A stretch of DNA of 64,000 bases from CAZPUS01 sp964589825 (GTDB lineage Bacteria > Fibrobacterota > Chitinivibrionia > Chitinivibrionales > WJKA01). Positions 44,439-53,604 of the stretch are shown piece after piece. The stretch lies in contig CAZPUS010000006.1 of assembly GCA_964589825.1 (NCBI GenBank), positions 1-64,000 of the forward strand, written 5' to 3'. Both the position numbers and the translations under genes were made by a program. Each line of letters starts with the position of its first letter. Position 1 is the stretch's first letter. The notes beneath the pieces were generated by a model. That model made no database searches and had not been told where the DNA came from. It saw nothing but the letters and a program-made list of their open reading frames with translations.

Positions 44439-45239
44439 ATGTGCAGAGTTATCGTTTCACACGTTGCAGGCAGAATCGTGCTTTTTTGTGCGGGACTGGT
44501 GTTACTCGGCTCTTCTGTCCCGGGCGCATCGCCGGACGAATCCTCCGCAGTGGTCGAGAAGATGGTGCGCAAAATAGACAAGCTCTACAAAAGTACGTCG
44601 AGCAAAGCCCTTGTGGAGATGGAGATTGTCACGCCGCACTGGGAGCGGACGCTGCGTATGAGAGAGTGGACACGGGGGATGGAGAAAGTACTTGTCAAGA
44701 TTCTCGAACCAAAAAAGGAACGCGGTGTCGGCACCCTCAAACTAGGTACAGAGATGTGGAACTATCTTCCCAACACCGGAAAGGTGATAAAGATTCCGCC
44801 TTCGATGATGATGAGTTCGTGGATGGGCAGCGATCTCACCAACGACGACCTGGTAAAAGAGTATACTTTTTATGAGGATTATACCTTTTCATTGATTCAT
44901 CCCGAAGATGGTGCGGATTCGCTTCACTATATACAATGCGTGCCCAAACCCGGACGACCTATCGTATGGGGTAAGGTCGTGGTTGCGGTACAAAAAGAGA
45001 ATTATCTGCCGGTTTCGCTCAATTATTACGACGAAGACGCTACTTTGGTGCGGGTATGGAAGTTCGACAAGGTCCAGACGTTTGGATCCCGGACGATCCC
45101 TTCCCGGATCACGGTAATTCCAAAGACGGAGAAAGGGCATAAAACGGTGCTGCGTTATATCGATATAGAATTCAACGCCGATATTCAACAGGGTTTTTTC
45201 TCATTACGCCGGCTTCGTGCACCGGTACGAACCCGTTAA
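44439..45239 (+). CDS. LolA-like outer-membrane lipoprotein-sorting protein
   Basis: 266 residues with an N-terminal hydrophobic export signal ('IVLFCAGLVLLGSSVPGAS') and GGGAGC upstream. The mature part matches the LolA-like 'outer membrane lipoprotein-sorting' family: 'MEIVTPHWERTLRMREWTRG', 'LGTEMWNYLPNTGKVIKIPP' and 'SWMGSDLTNDDLVKEYTFYE'. The fold is an open beta-barrel half-shell that carries lipid acyl chains in periplasm. It is the first gene of a five-gene run with two FtsX permeases, an ATPase and a beta-barrel, so it may be the periplasmic shuttle of a dedicated lipid or lipoprotein exporter. Confidence 0.88.
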   Translation: MCRVIVSHVAGRIVLFCAGLVLLGSSVPGASPDESSAVVEKMVRKIDKLYKSTSSKALVEMEIVTPHWERTLRMREWTRGMEKVLVKILEPKKERGVGTLKLGTEMWNYLPNTGKVIKIPPSMMMSSWMGSDLTNDDLVKEYTFYEDYTFSLIHPEDGADSLHYIQCVPKPGRPIVWGKVVVAVQKENYLPVSLNYYDEDATLVRVWKFDKVQTFGSRTIPSRITVIPKTEKGHKTVLRYIDIEFNADIQQGFFSLRRLRAPVRTR

Positions 45240-45254
45240 ACACTGTTTGTTTTT

Positions 45255-46469
45255 ATGATACTCAAAATCGCCTTCAGAAATATATTCCGCCAAAAGCGGC
45301 GATCGGTGTTTACCGCACTCGCCATGTTCGGGGGCTACTGGCTGGCGTCGGTGAGTCTCGGATTTGCGGACGGCACCTACGGCGATATTATCGATATGTT
45401 TACCCGTACCCGTATCGGACATGTGCAGGTGCACAAAAAGGGGTATCTCGAAGAGCCCTCGTTGTATAAAACCATCGATTCCTATATGGCGGTATGCGAT
45501 TCCATCGCCGCCCATCCGGCCGTGGAGGCGGTTTCGCCGCGGCTGTATGCCGCAGGACTCGTGTCCGTAAAGGAACAAAGCGGGGCGGGGAACATTATCG
45601 GTATCAATCCGCAAATGGAATCCCGGGCACTGCAGTTCGAAAAAAAGGTGAACAAAGGCCGGATGCTTTCCGATACCGCGGCACACGAGCTTTTGTGCGG
45701 CAGGGGACTGATGAGCCGGCTCGAGGCCGGTCCCGGAGACAGTCTCGTAGTAGTATCACAGGCCGCGGACGGCTCGATCGCCAACGATATATACCGAATC
45801 GTAGGCACGGTCGAAACAGGTGATGAAATAGACGACCGGACCGCATGTTACATGCATCTCAGGGATGCGCAACGACTGTTCGCCCTCCCGGGAAATGCGC
45901 ATGAAATAGCGGTAGTGGCAAAACGCAGCGGCCATTCCCGCAGTCTGAGCCGGGAGCTGAACCGCATGCTGGGTGCAACACCGCTGCATGCAAAACCGTG
46001 GCAGGAAATTGCTTACACATTTTACCGTGCTATGAAAGCGGACAAGAACGGGATGTGGATAATGCTTTTTATCATTATACTTGTCGTTGCAGTCGGCGTG
46101 CTCAACACCGTCCTGATGGTCGTGCTGGAGCGCAAACGCGAGTACGGACTCCTCAAAGCGCTGGGGACCAGGCCCCATGCCATATTCTGGCTCATTATTT
46201 GTGAAATGAACGTGCTGGCACTGTGCAGCATCGCGGGTGGTGCGGCGATGGGAGCCATTACCAATTACCTGCTTTCAATAACCGGCATTCCCCTTCCGCA
46301 TCCCTTCAGCTACGGGGGCGTGATGTTTACCGCGCTGCATACCACGGTCAACGCACGCACGTTTTATATCCCCGCGATAGTGGTGATTGCCTCCGCAACA
46401 CTGGTCAGCGTCTTTCCGGCACTCAAGGCGGTGCGCACCGAGCCGGCGGTGATTATGCACACGCACTGA
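45255..46469 (+). CDS. ABC transporter permease (MacB/FtsX family), first of pair
   Basis: 404 residues. One N-terminal membrane helix ('FRQKRRSVFTALAMFGGYWL'), a large periplasmic MacB_PCD domain, then three C-terminal helices of the FtsX domain ('NGMWIMLFIIILVVAVGVLN' and onwards, ending near 'SVFPALKAVRTEPA'). This is the LolC/LolE and MacB topology, which moves substrates out of the inner membrane into periplasm without pumping them across it. It starts 15 bp after the LolA-like gene. Works with the second permease and the ATPase. Confidence 0.93.
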   Translation: MILKIAFRNIFRQKRRSVFTALAMFGGYWLASVSLGFADGTYGDIIDMFTRTRIGHVQVHKKGYLEEPSLYKTIDSYMAVCDSIAAHPAVEAVSPRLYAAGLVSVKEQSGAGNIIGINPQMESRALQFEKKVNKGRMLSDTAAHELLCGRGLMSRLEAGPGDSLVVVSQAADGSIANDIYRIVGTVETGDEIDDRTACYMHLRDAQRLFALPGNAHEIAVVAKRSGHSRSLSRELNRMLGATPLHAKPWQEIAYTFYRAMKADKNGMWIMLFIIILVVAVGVLNTVLMVVLERKREYGLLKALGTRPHAIFWLIICEMNVLALCSIAGGAAMGAITNYLLSITGIPLPHPFSYGGVMFTALHTTVNARTFYIPAIVVIASATLVSVFPALKAVRTEPAVIMHTH

Positions 46470-46549
46470 CACACGCTCTGAGAAGAGATCGATATGAAAA
46501 GTGTATCCCTGACTGCTGTTAGTAAGACTCCGAAAGGAGCTCCGGTACG

Positions 46550-47770
46550 ATGATTTTTATTAAGCTTGCGTGGCGAAATATGTTCAGAAATACCCGCCGC
46601 AGTGTGATCGCGGCAATCGCGATCGGTATCGGTCTGGCGAGTCTCATTTTCATGGATGCAATACTACTTGGCACCAGAAAGAATATGATATCGACGGTTA
46701 CCTCCTCGTTTATCGGCCACGGGCAGATACATGCACGGGGCTTTGGTGAACACGGCGACGCAGAGAAGACGATTTCCGGATACTCCCGCGTCAGGGAGCG
46801 GGTCGAATCGGATGCACGTATTGCGCATTCGAGCGCGCGCACTCTTTCCTCCGGGATTCTCAAATCGTCGGTGACCACCAGCTATGTCATGCTCTGGGGG
46901 ATCGAGCCCGAAGCGGAGCGTCCGCTTTCCCACCTTGATGATAATATACGCAGCGGGTCCTATCTTTCGCCCCGGGATACCCTCGGCATACTGCTGGGGA
47001 CACGGCTGGCCGGTATACTCGAGGTGGAGGTCGGTGACAGGATCGTCGTTTCGGTGGCGCAGGCGGGAAGCGGCGACCTCTCACAGCGGCTATTTCGAGT
47101 CCAGGGGGTATTTGCGTTCGGCTCAAAGGAATTTGACCGGCGTATGGCCTGTATTCATATACGAACCGCACAAAAAATGCTCAGTGTCGGCGCGCCCCAC
47201 GAACTCGCACTCCGGCTCAGCAACCCGCAGATCGCACGCGATACCACACACGCGCTCTGGCGCGAGTACAGCGGCAGCAAAAATCTGGCGGAGAGCTGGC
47301 CTCAGCTTATGCCGCAGCTCAGAGCTGTGCTTGACATGTCGTCCTTCGGTCTGGTGATTATGGGAGTGATTCTCTTTGGTATCGTGTCGTTCGGTATCGT
47401 CAACACGCTTTTTATGTCGCTGTATGAGCGGATGTTTGAATTCGGGGTGCTCAAGGCGGTGGGGACAAGGGCTGGTGGCCTGTGGCGGATGGTGGTTTTC
47501 GAGGCGACAAGCCTTGCGTGTATAAGCTGCATAATCGGAGTGGTACTCGGCATAGTCGTGCTCGTTATCACGTCGTACACAGGGATCAATTACCAGGGGA
47601 TAGAAATATCGGGGGTCACGATTCAGCACTCGATTTATCCGGTCTTCAGGCCATATCAGCTCTGGCTCTATCCGATATTCGTTGTCTTTTTTACCACACT
47701 TGTAGGTATGTATCCGGCACTGTATGCGGCGAGGCTGCAGCCTGCGGATACGCTTCGTCGTCTACTCTAA
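46550..47770 (+). CDS. ABC transporter permease (MacB/FtsX family), second of pair
   Basis: 406 residues, AAAGGAGC upstream. Same topology as its neighbour: 'FRNTRRSVIAAIAIGIGLAS' as first helix, periplasmic domain, then FtsX helices from 'LVIMGVILFGIVSFGIVNTL' to 'GMYPALYAARLQPADTL'. The two permeases are clearly related but diverged, so a heterodimeric LolCE-like channel is likely. The ATPase gene follows after 17 bp. Confidence 0.93.
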   Translation: MIFIKLAWRNMFRNTRRSVIAAIAIGIGLASLIFMDAILLGTRKNMISTVTSSFIGHGQIHARGFGEHGDAEKTISGYSRVRERVESDARIAHSSARTLSSGILKSSVTTSYVMLWGIEPEAERPLSHLDDNIRSGSYLSPRDTLGILLGTRLAGILEVEVGDRIVVSVAQAGSGDLSQRLFRVQGVFAFGSKEFDRRMACIHIRTAQKMLSVGAPHELALRLSNPQIARDTTHALWREYSGSKNLAESWPQLMPQLRAVLDMSSFGLVIMGVILFGIVSFGIVNTLFMSLYERMFEFGVLKAVGTRAGGLWRMVVFEATSLACISCIIGVVLGIVVLVITSYTGINYQGIEISGVTIQHSIYPVFRPYQLWLYPIFVVFFTTLVGMYPALYAARLQPADTLRRLL

Positions 47771-47787
47771 GCTTAAGGAGGTTTGCG

Positions 47788-48489
47788 GTGACATCCGAAC
47801 CGGTAATCGAAACACGCGATGTATATCGTATATACGAAGAGAATGAAAACAAAGTCTATGCGGTTAATGGTGTGGACCTTACCGTGACTAAGGGAGAATT
47901 TACCGCGATCGTGGGCCCTTCGGGATCGGGTAAGACCACGTTTCTCAATGTCATATCGGGACTTGATACTCCTACCAGCGGTACGGTACTGCTTAACGGT
48001 AAAGAGATATCGGCCATGCGCGGCAGTGAGCTGTCCGATTTCAGGCGGGACCATATCGGCTTTATTTTTCAGGCATACAACCTTATCCCGGTGCTGACCG
48101 TTGAGGAGAACATCGAATATATCATGCTGTTGCAGGGTGTGCCAAAAAAGGAGCGCAAAGCGCGTATCGCACAGATGCTGTCACAAATCGGACTTGAGGG
48201 CTATGAATCACGTCTTGCCACCAAGCTTTCGGGCGGACAGCAGCAGCGCGTCGCCGTGGCCCGGGCCATGGTATCACAGCCCAGCATGATTCTGGCTGAC
48301 GAGCCTACCGCGAATCTCGACTCTAAAACCGGCGCGCATCTGCTTGACATGATGCATGAGCTTAACCGGGCTACCGGGATGACATTTATTTTTTCCACAC
48401 ACGACGAGCATATAATGGAGCGTGCACGACGTCTAGTCGTGCTTACCGATGGCCGCATAGAGAAGGACGAAACCGCAGGGGATGGATGA
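47788..48489 (+). CDS. ABC transporter ATPase (LolD/MacB type)
   Basis: 233 residues from a GTG with a near-perfect AAGGAGG. Walker A 'GPSGSGKTT' (43-51), Q-loop 'IFQAYNLIP', signature 'LSGGQQQ' (147-153), Walker B 'MILADEP' and the H-loop 'FSTHDEHI' are all intact. The LolD-type sequence and its place after two FtsX permeases make it the energy supplier of the exporter. Confidence 0.95.
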   Translation: MTSEPVIETRDVYRIYEENENKVYAVNGVDLTVTKGEFTAIVGPSGSGKTTFLNVISGLDTPTSGTVLLNGKEISAMRGSELSDFRRDHIGFIFQAYNLIPVLTVEENIEYIMLLQGVPKKERKARIAQMLSQIGLEGYESRLATKLSGGQQQRVAVARAMVSQPSMILADEPTANLDSKTGAHLLDMMHELNRATGMTFIFSTHDEHIMERARRLVVLTDGRIEKDETAGDG

Positions 48490-48508
48490 CGATTGCCGGA
48501 GAGTGTGC

Positions 48509-48528
48509 CGCAACCGCTCAATTTAAGT
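48509..48528 (+). repeat. Right-end fragment of the MITE family (copy H)
   Basis: Only the terminal CAACCGCTCAATTTAAGT survives, 22 bp after the ATPase stop and 44 bp before the beta-barrel gene. It is inside the exporter operon. Confidence 0.55.
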
Positions 48529-48571
48529 TTGACTATTGGGGTATCTAAAAGACCAAAAGGCGCCGTAGCAT

Positions 48572-49993
48572 ATGAAGATTAAAAAAAAGAACATAACGTG
48601 GGTAGTGGTGCTGGCGGTGTGCACAGTAATAACGGGGGCGTATGCACAGGATGTCCGGCTTGGGGGGTATTATAAAAATTACACACAGGCATATCACTGT
48701 GACTCGGGATTGTCCGCCTCGATCGGCTCCGGTGGTGCCACTGCGGCGCAGGCGCTGTATGGCTCTCAGCACAATTATGTGCGCACCGGCGTGAAGCTTA
48801 TTATGTCGTATGCGCTTTCGATGGAGGCGGCCTATCGGGTTGGGGTACGGATCGATCCGTCATTTTCCGCGTTGCTGTTATCACCACAGAATGCAAATGC
48901 CTATCGAATCGCGGATTTGCCATCCCGGATTTACCCGGAACAGGAGAACAGGCACAATATTTATCTGTCACAGAATCTGGATCGGCTGAGTATAACGCTG
49001 CGGCCGAGCTGGGGTGATATCATACTCGGCAGGCAGGCGATATCGTGGGGAAGTGCGCGGGTGCACAATCCCACCAATGTCATTATGCCCTACAGCTTCG
49101 ATGCGCTTGACAAAGAAGAGGCTGCGGGGGTCGATGCGGCCAGAGTGCGTATTCCGCTGGGTACCATGAACGAAATCGATCTGGGCTATATAAGCGGACC
49201 CGGTGCAGCGCCGGATTCCAGTGCGGCATTTCTCAGGACCAGGTTTTATGCGGGGCAGACCGATTTCAGTATGCTGGCTATGCTGGCGAAAACACATGCG
49301 CTTGCAGGAATCGATATCGCCCGTTCTCTGGGCGGTGCCGGTATCTATGCAGAAGCCGCCTATACGATGACACACCTGGGCGCCTCCTCTGTGCGGGATG
49401 CGGCAAACGATTACCTGCGGCTTTCGTGTGGAATTGATTACCATTTTCCCATTGAGGTATATTTTTTTGGTGAATATCACTACAATGGGGCGGGCTCGTG
49501 CACTCCGGACGACTATCTTTACAATTACTACGGCTATGAGAATCTTGACGACGTGCTCACTCGCTTGTCTCTATCGACCGCTGCACTTGCAGACAGTGGC
49601 GCGGTTGCCGAGGCGTTCGGCAACCTCCGCAGCGTCAATCCCGCCTACAGGGATATGGGAGTCTATCTTCTGGGCGTGCACTATTTGAGTGCAGGGGGAA
49701 ACTACCAGCTGACACCGCTTATGCGGCTCAACATTCTCGGTGTGCTCAATCTGTGTGACGCTTCGCTGAGCGTTTCGCCGCGTATCGAGTACAATATCGC
49801 GGGCGATATCTACATCGATGCAGGGCTATATCTGAATACGGGTCATTCCCCGGAGCCGGTCGATATCGACACTGTGGTATCGAATCCGCTTTCCGACCCG
49901 AGCCCTGCGCTGGAAGATCTTTACCCTCGTGTGCGCTCGGAGTTCGGTCTCTCGCCCGATCTCTATTTTGCCTCTGTGCGGGTTTATTTCTGA
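48572..49993 (+). CDS. Predicted outer-membrane beta-barrel protein
   Basis: 473 residues with a classic signal peptide ending 'TGAYAQDVRLGGYYKNY'. The mature chain shows alternating amphipathic strands with Tyr/Gly/Asn turns and ends in an aromatic C-terminal strand 'DLYFASVRVYF', typical of proteins recognised by BamA. 'WGDIILGRQAISWGSARVHN' recalls barrels of the DUF1302/alginate-export kind. It is the last gene of the LolA-FtsX-FtsX-ATPase run, which suggests it is the outer-membrane partner or receiver of the exported lipid. Substrate unknown. Confidence 0.82.
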   Translation: MKIKKKNITWVVVLAVCTVITGAYAQDVRLGGYYKNYTQAYHCDSGLSASIGSGGATAAQALYGSQHNYVRTGVKLIMSYALSMEAAYRVGVRIDPSFSALLLSPQNANAYRIADLPSRIYPEQENRHNIYLSQNLDRLSITLRPSWGDIILGRQAISWGSARVHNPTNVIMPYSFDALDKEEAAGVDAARVRIPLGTMNEIDLGYISGPGAAPDSSAAFLRTRFYAGQTDFSMLAMLAKTHALAGIDIARSLGGAGIYAEAAYTMTHLGASSVRDAANDYLRLSCGIDYHFPIEVYFFGEYHYNGAGSCTPDDYLYNYYGYENLDDVLTRLSLSTAALADSGAVAEAFGNLRSVNPAYRDMGVYLLGVHYLSAGGNYQLTPLMRLNILGVLNLCDASLSVSPRIEYNIAGDIYIDAGLYLNTGHSPEPVDIDTVVSNPLSDPSPALEDLYPRVRSEFGLSPDLYFASVRVYF

Positions 49994-50018
49994 ATCATGG
50001 GAATCGAGGGGGACGTTA

Positions 50019-50422
50019 AGGGGACGGTGGTACGTTATTAGCAAATGGAACCATTTTCGATCATGCCACGACAAGCATGAATAACGGTTGCCGGGGCCGT
50101 GCATCATGTCAAGAAGAAACCAAGGACGAGACATTCATTCTTGTGACGATGACAGAGTTACTTTTTTGTTAGCACCGGAAAATATTTTCCCAAAAATGCA
50201 GGGGAAAAAATTCCCATAAAAAAAGGCGTCCGTGTTGTGACAGGATGTTTTTTTGTAGCATCAATACATTAAAATACTTTCACAACCGGAGAGTACATCC
50301 TACCGTTCAAATAACGTGAGACGGCGTGGTCAAGTTACTGAGACCTAACTCGAGCACTAAAAGGTAAAAAAGTACCACCGTCAACTGTAATGGTATTTGC
50401 TAACAACGTACCACCGCCTCCT
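50019..50422. mobile_element. Inverted-repeat-bounded non-coding element (about 404 bp)
   Basis: The ends are inverted copies: the left (50019-50055) contains CGGTGGTACGTTATTAGCAA, and the complement of the right (50389-50422) contains CGGTGGTACGTTGTTAGCAA. A further GTACCACCGTC occurs inside the right end (about 50372). A repeated GGGGACGTTA precedes the left arm. There is no coding frame inside. It looks like a non-autonomous element, possibly related to REP/IS200-type sequences with GGTGGTAC ends, inserted between the beta-barrel gene and the DUF72 gene. Confidence 0.65.
50226..50254 (+). terminator. Candidate terminator for the LolA-FtsX-barrel operon
   Basis: GCGTCC-G-TGT / ACA-GGATGT with a TGTG loop and two G-T pairs, followed by seven T. 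It lies 232 nt after the barrel gene's stop, inside the inverted-repeat element. Confidence 0.5.
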
Positions 50423-50428
50423 ATAACC

Positions 50429-51388
50429 CTACATATCCCGCTTCAGCTGTCGCAGGTTTTCGAGCGCATTTCGTACTGCATTTGCCTGGTAATGGTTGTT
50501 GTAGGCAATCGCCACGCGCGGTACTTTTTTCCGCAGGTGTTTTTGCGCAGTAACACGAGTCCCGATTTGTTCCGGGGTATAGTTATAATTATAGCGTGCG
50601 TTGCGCTGCGCGATACGCTCGCGTGAAGAGCCGGGACGTTTTTTCGGATACCAGTGCGCTTTATTCAGTCCGCTGTAGCGGATATAGCCCTTATCACTGG
50701 TGACATATGATTTGAGAGGAAAGACGTGCGAAAAGGGTGGTATTTCGGTATTGCAAATGCCGATACCTGTATCTTTGAGTGCCTGCAGTACCGCGTGAGT
50801 ATGCCAGCTTCGATGGCGGAATTCGATGTGAATATCTCTTGCGTGAGATATCGCTTCCTCACCCACCGCACGCAGATATTCGAGCTTTTCTGTAGTGTAG
50901 AATACGCGGTCGTCAAGCTGAAGCAGAAAAGTGAAGAAAAGGTTCTTTTCCACTAGCGGGCTTACCGCATCCGCATGCGTGCGCATAAGCGCCCGGGCGG
51001 AATCAATTTCCGCCGATTTGTTGTGAGAAAGGTTGCGATGTACTTTTACCGCCATGCGGGTACCGGGCTTACATCGCAGGGCAAGATCGTGGAACATGTG
51101 CCGGTCCGGCTCCCGATAGAACGTGGTGTTAAGCTCTACAAATCTGAAATATTGCTGGTAAAAGAGAAAACGGTCCATCGCAGCCTGTGGGGAGATCCCG
51201 GGGAATTTTTGTTGTGCCTGTGCCTTGTCGGGCGGATTGAACACGCCGATCCAGTCGTCGAAATAATAGCCCGAGGTTCCGACCAGAAACCCATGCGGGG
51301 AAAGATCCGCTTCCGTGTTAAACGGCACCCAGGGATGGTCGGTGGGGAGATTGGTGTCTGGGGTTGGTTCGGAAAAAATGTCGTGCAT
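50429..51388 (-). CDS. DUF72 (YecE-like) protein
   Basis: 319 residues with the DUF72 TIM-barrel pattern: 'LVGTSGYYFDDWIGVFNPP' near 37-55, 'FRFVELNTTFYREPD', 'RMAVKVHRNLSH', 'IEFRHRSWHTHAVLQ' and 'AIAYNNHYQANAVRNALE' near the end. The family is widespread but its enzymatic role is unknown. No ribosome site is obvious. A single gene between two repeat elements, divergent from rpe. Confidence 0.92.
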   Translation of the reverse strand: MHDIFSEPTPDTNLPTDHPWVPFNTEADLSPHGFLVGTSGYYFDDWIGVFNPPDKAQAQQKFPGISPQAAMDRFLFYQQYFRFVELNTTFYREPDRHMFHDLALRCKPGTRMAVKVHRNLSHNKSAEIDSARALMRTHADAVSPLVEKNLFFTFLLQLDDRVFYTTEKLEYLRAVGEEAISHARDIHIEFRHRSWHTHAVLQALKDTGIGICNTEIPPFSHVFPLKSYVTSDKGYIRYSGLNKAHWYPKKRPGSSRERIAQRNARYNYNYTPEQIGTRVTAQKHLRKKVPRVAIAYNNHYQANAVRNALENLRQLKRDM

Positions 51389-51448
51389 GCGCGCAGAGAT
51401 AAAGCAATGTGACGGGTATTTGTTCCACGATTGTGTTGTTTCACGTAC

Positions 51449-51611
51449 ACCTGAAATGAGAGGTTTTGTGTGCGAAACCTGCTGCCATCTGCACTTTTGC
51501 TGTGTCCGCGAAAATCATAAGCCGGCCAAAATGGTTGACACACAATTTTTGAGAAGGCGATAACAGCACGGCTCACCGCAGCTTTCAACAACACAACCGT
51601 TTAATTCAGGT
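51449..51611 (+). mobile_element. Palindromic MITE-like element, copy I
   Basis: 163 bp, ends ACCTGAAATGAGAGGTTTT and CCGTTTAATTCAGGT; centre degraded (GGCCAAAATGG). It lies between divergent DUF72 and rpe. A TTGACA at 51535 inside it with a poor -10 (CGATAA) 17 bp later might serve rpe. Confidence 0.88.
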
Positions 51612-51718
51612 ACAATATAACAATTGTGACGGTACAATAGTATCATCATAGCGGTGCTGAAAGTATTTTTGGTGAGAATGACAACATAACGATTCCCCGC
51701 TGAACAGGAGCAGCATCG

Positions 51719-52444
51719 ATGACGTCAGCACCACGCCAGATCGAGATAGCACCGTCGATACTTTCGGCCGATTTCCGTATACTGCAGCAGGAAGTACAGC
51801 AGGTCGCACGCGCAGGCGCGGATCGTATTCACTGTGATGTGATGGACGGCCATTTTGTCCCCAATATAACATTCGGTCCCATGGTGGTTGAGGCGGTGCA
51901 TGCGGCGACCGATACCCCGCTGGACGTACATCTGATGATATCCGAGCCCGATAAATATATCGATGCATTCTGTGACGCGGGTGCGCAAGTGCTCACCGTA
52001 CATGCGGATGTGTGTCCAGATCTCAAGAAAACCATCGAGAAAATTCATGCCAGGGGAGTACGCGCGGGAGTATGTGTCAATCCGGACAAGCCGGTCTCCC
52101 TCTTTCTTCCGTACCTGGAATCGATAGACCAGGTGCTGATAATGACAGTCTACGCAGGCTTCGGGGGACAGAAATTCATCCCCGATGTGTTACCGAAAAT
52201 TTCTGAGGTTCGCAAGGAAGCGACGAGGCTGGATACCCGGGTCGATATTCAGGTCGATGGCGGGATAACCCATGAGACGGCGCCCGCGTGCGTGGCACAG
52301 GGTGCCAATGTACTGGTTGCGGGAAGCTATGTCTATAAATCAGAGGATTACGCGGCTCGAATTGCGGCTATTCGTGCGGCACGCACCTCAACACCTGATG
52401 CAAAAAACGGTTCGGTACCGGAAGCATTACCAGATGCGGAGTAG
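51719..52444 (+). CDS. rpe: Ribulose-phosphate 3-epimerase
   Basis: Interconverts ribulose 5-phosphate and xylulose 5-phosphate in the pentose phosphate pathway. 241 residues with the TIM-barrel motifs 'IAPSILSADF', 'HCDVMDGHFVPNITFGP', 'DVHLMISEPDKY', 'MTVYAGFGGQKFIPD' and 'QVDGGITHETAP'. The usual 'MSVNPGFGGQ' reads 'MTVYAGFGGQ' here, a small change at the active-site loop. An extra 20-residue tail follows the barrel. AGGAG upstream of the ATG. The S41 peptidase gene starts 8 bp after its stop. Confidence 0.94.
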   Translation: MTSAPRQIEIAPSILSADFRILQQEVQQVARAGADRIHCDVMDGHFVPNITFGPMVVEAVHAATDTPLDVHLMISEPDKYIDAFCDAGAQVLTVHADVCPDLKKTIEKIHARGVRAGVCVNPDKPVSLFLPYLESIDQVLIMTVYAGFGGQKFIPDVLPKISEVRKEATRLDTRVDIQVDGGITHETAPACVAQGANVLVAGSYVYKSEDYAARIAAIRAARTSTPDAKNGSVPEALPDAE

Positions 52445-52452
52445 CAGGCGTT

Positions 52453-53559
52453 ATGCCAATTCTTACCTCACTGTTGAATAGATGTATTCCATGCGGATCT
52501 CGGTTTTGTCAGCGAATCACGACGGCGGTGGCTTTAGCCGGCCTTGTGTGGGTCGCATGTCTTTTACCCACAGAGCCGGAACGCAAAACCCGCAAGGATG
52601 ATCTGGTGCAGCAAAACAGAATATATCAGTATCTGGATGTGTACTCGATATACCGCGACCGGGTGCCTGAGGGGCCTTATGTAGCTTCGAGTCCGGAGTC
52701 ACTCGCCATACGTATCCATGATACGCTTTACGGAAAGCCTTATACCGTATTTGATGCGCAGGGAGATTTCGCAACGGCTGGCGCAAGTAGCTACAATCAA
52801 TATGAGATGGATACGGTTATTTCAGATACAGTGCTTGATTCGGCTACCGTTTATTTTGATATAAACACCTTTAATTATCCGGTTGTTTTTACCGCCCTTA
52901 AAAATTATAACCCGCAAAAATATCAAAGAATGATTATCGACTTGCGCAATAATACCGGAGGCAGAATAGACGTGGCGGATTCCTGTCTGGAGCTTTTTTT
53001 AGGTGCACGATCACCATATATGTATATGGTACGCAGGGAATACGACCCTGAATTGCGCAAAGGCGTTACCGTACGTGAAACGCTTTATACCAGAAGGGAT
53101 GGTGATATATGGGAGGACGTGGATGTGGACATTCTGGTAGACTGCATCAGCGCGAGTGCTGCCGAAATTTTTGCTGCGGGTGTTATGGATGGAAGAGCGG
53201 ACAGCAGTGTGACACTGCTGGGAGATACAACCTACGGTAAAGGGATAGGGCAGGCCGTATTTACTTTTCGTGACGGCAGTGCCGCAAAAATCACTGCGTT
53301 TCGTTTCTCACGTGTTGGTGATATAGTCGATTCATTGCGTGTCTTTCACCGCCGCGGGATAGCCCCGGATGTAGCATTGCCGGTCTATACCATAGCGCAG
53401 GATTCACTCTTTCGCCTGCTGCAAGATTCGATGTTGTATAAACGGACGGCGCAGCCGCAGTATCCGGGATGTCGTGAATATCCGGGTGTGCGCGCGTATT
53501 CGCAGCCTATGGGATATGTGCCGCTGCCCCTGCTGCAGCAGCCTGAATCGGATAACTGA
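52453..53559 (+). CDS. S41-family (C-terminal processing) peptidase, predicted lipoprotein
   Basis: 368 residues. The N-terminal signal ends in 'GLVWVAC', making Cys36 a likely lipidation site. The peptidase core shows 'IIDLRNNTGGRIDVADSCLE' (161-180), the nucleophile S235 in 'CISASAAEIFAAG' and the catalytic lysine K263 in 'DTTYGKGIGQ'. No PDZ domain is seen between, so it is smaller than Tsp/CtpA. Predicted to cleave proteins in periplasm or at the outer membrane. Close to rpe, probably co-transcribed. Confidence 0.9.
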   Translation: MPILTSLLNRCIPCGSRFCQRITTAVALAGLVWVACLLPTEPERKTRKDDLVQQNRIYQYLDVYSIYRDRVPEGPYVASSPESLAIRIHDTLYGKPYTVFDAQGDFATAGASSYNQYEMDTVISDTVLDSATVYFDINTFNYPVVFTALKNYNPQKYQRMIIDLRNNTGGRIDVADSCLELFLGARSPYMYMVRREYDPELRKGVTVRETLYTRRDGDIWEDVDVDILVDCISASAAEIFAAGVMDGRADSSVTLLGDTTYGKGIGQAVFTFRDGSAAKITAFRFSRVGDIVDSLRVFHRRGIAPDVALPVYTIAQDSLFRLLQDSMLYKRTAQPQYPGCREYPGVRAYSQPMGYVPLPLLQQPESDN

Positions 53560-53604
53560 GCAATATGCAATTTTGGTCTCTGCCGAACGTATTTTTATAC
53601 GCAC

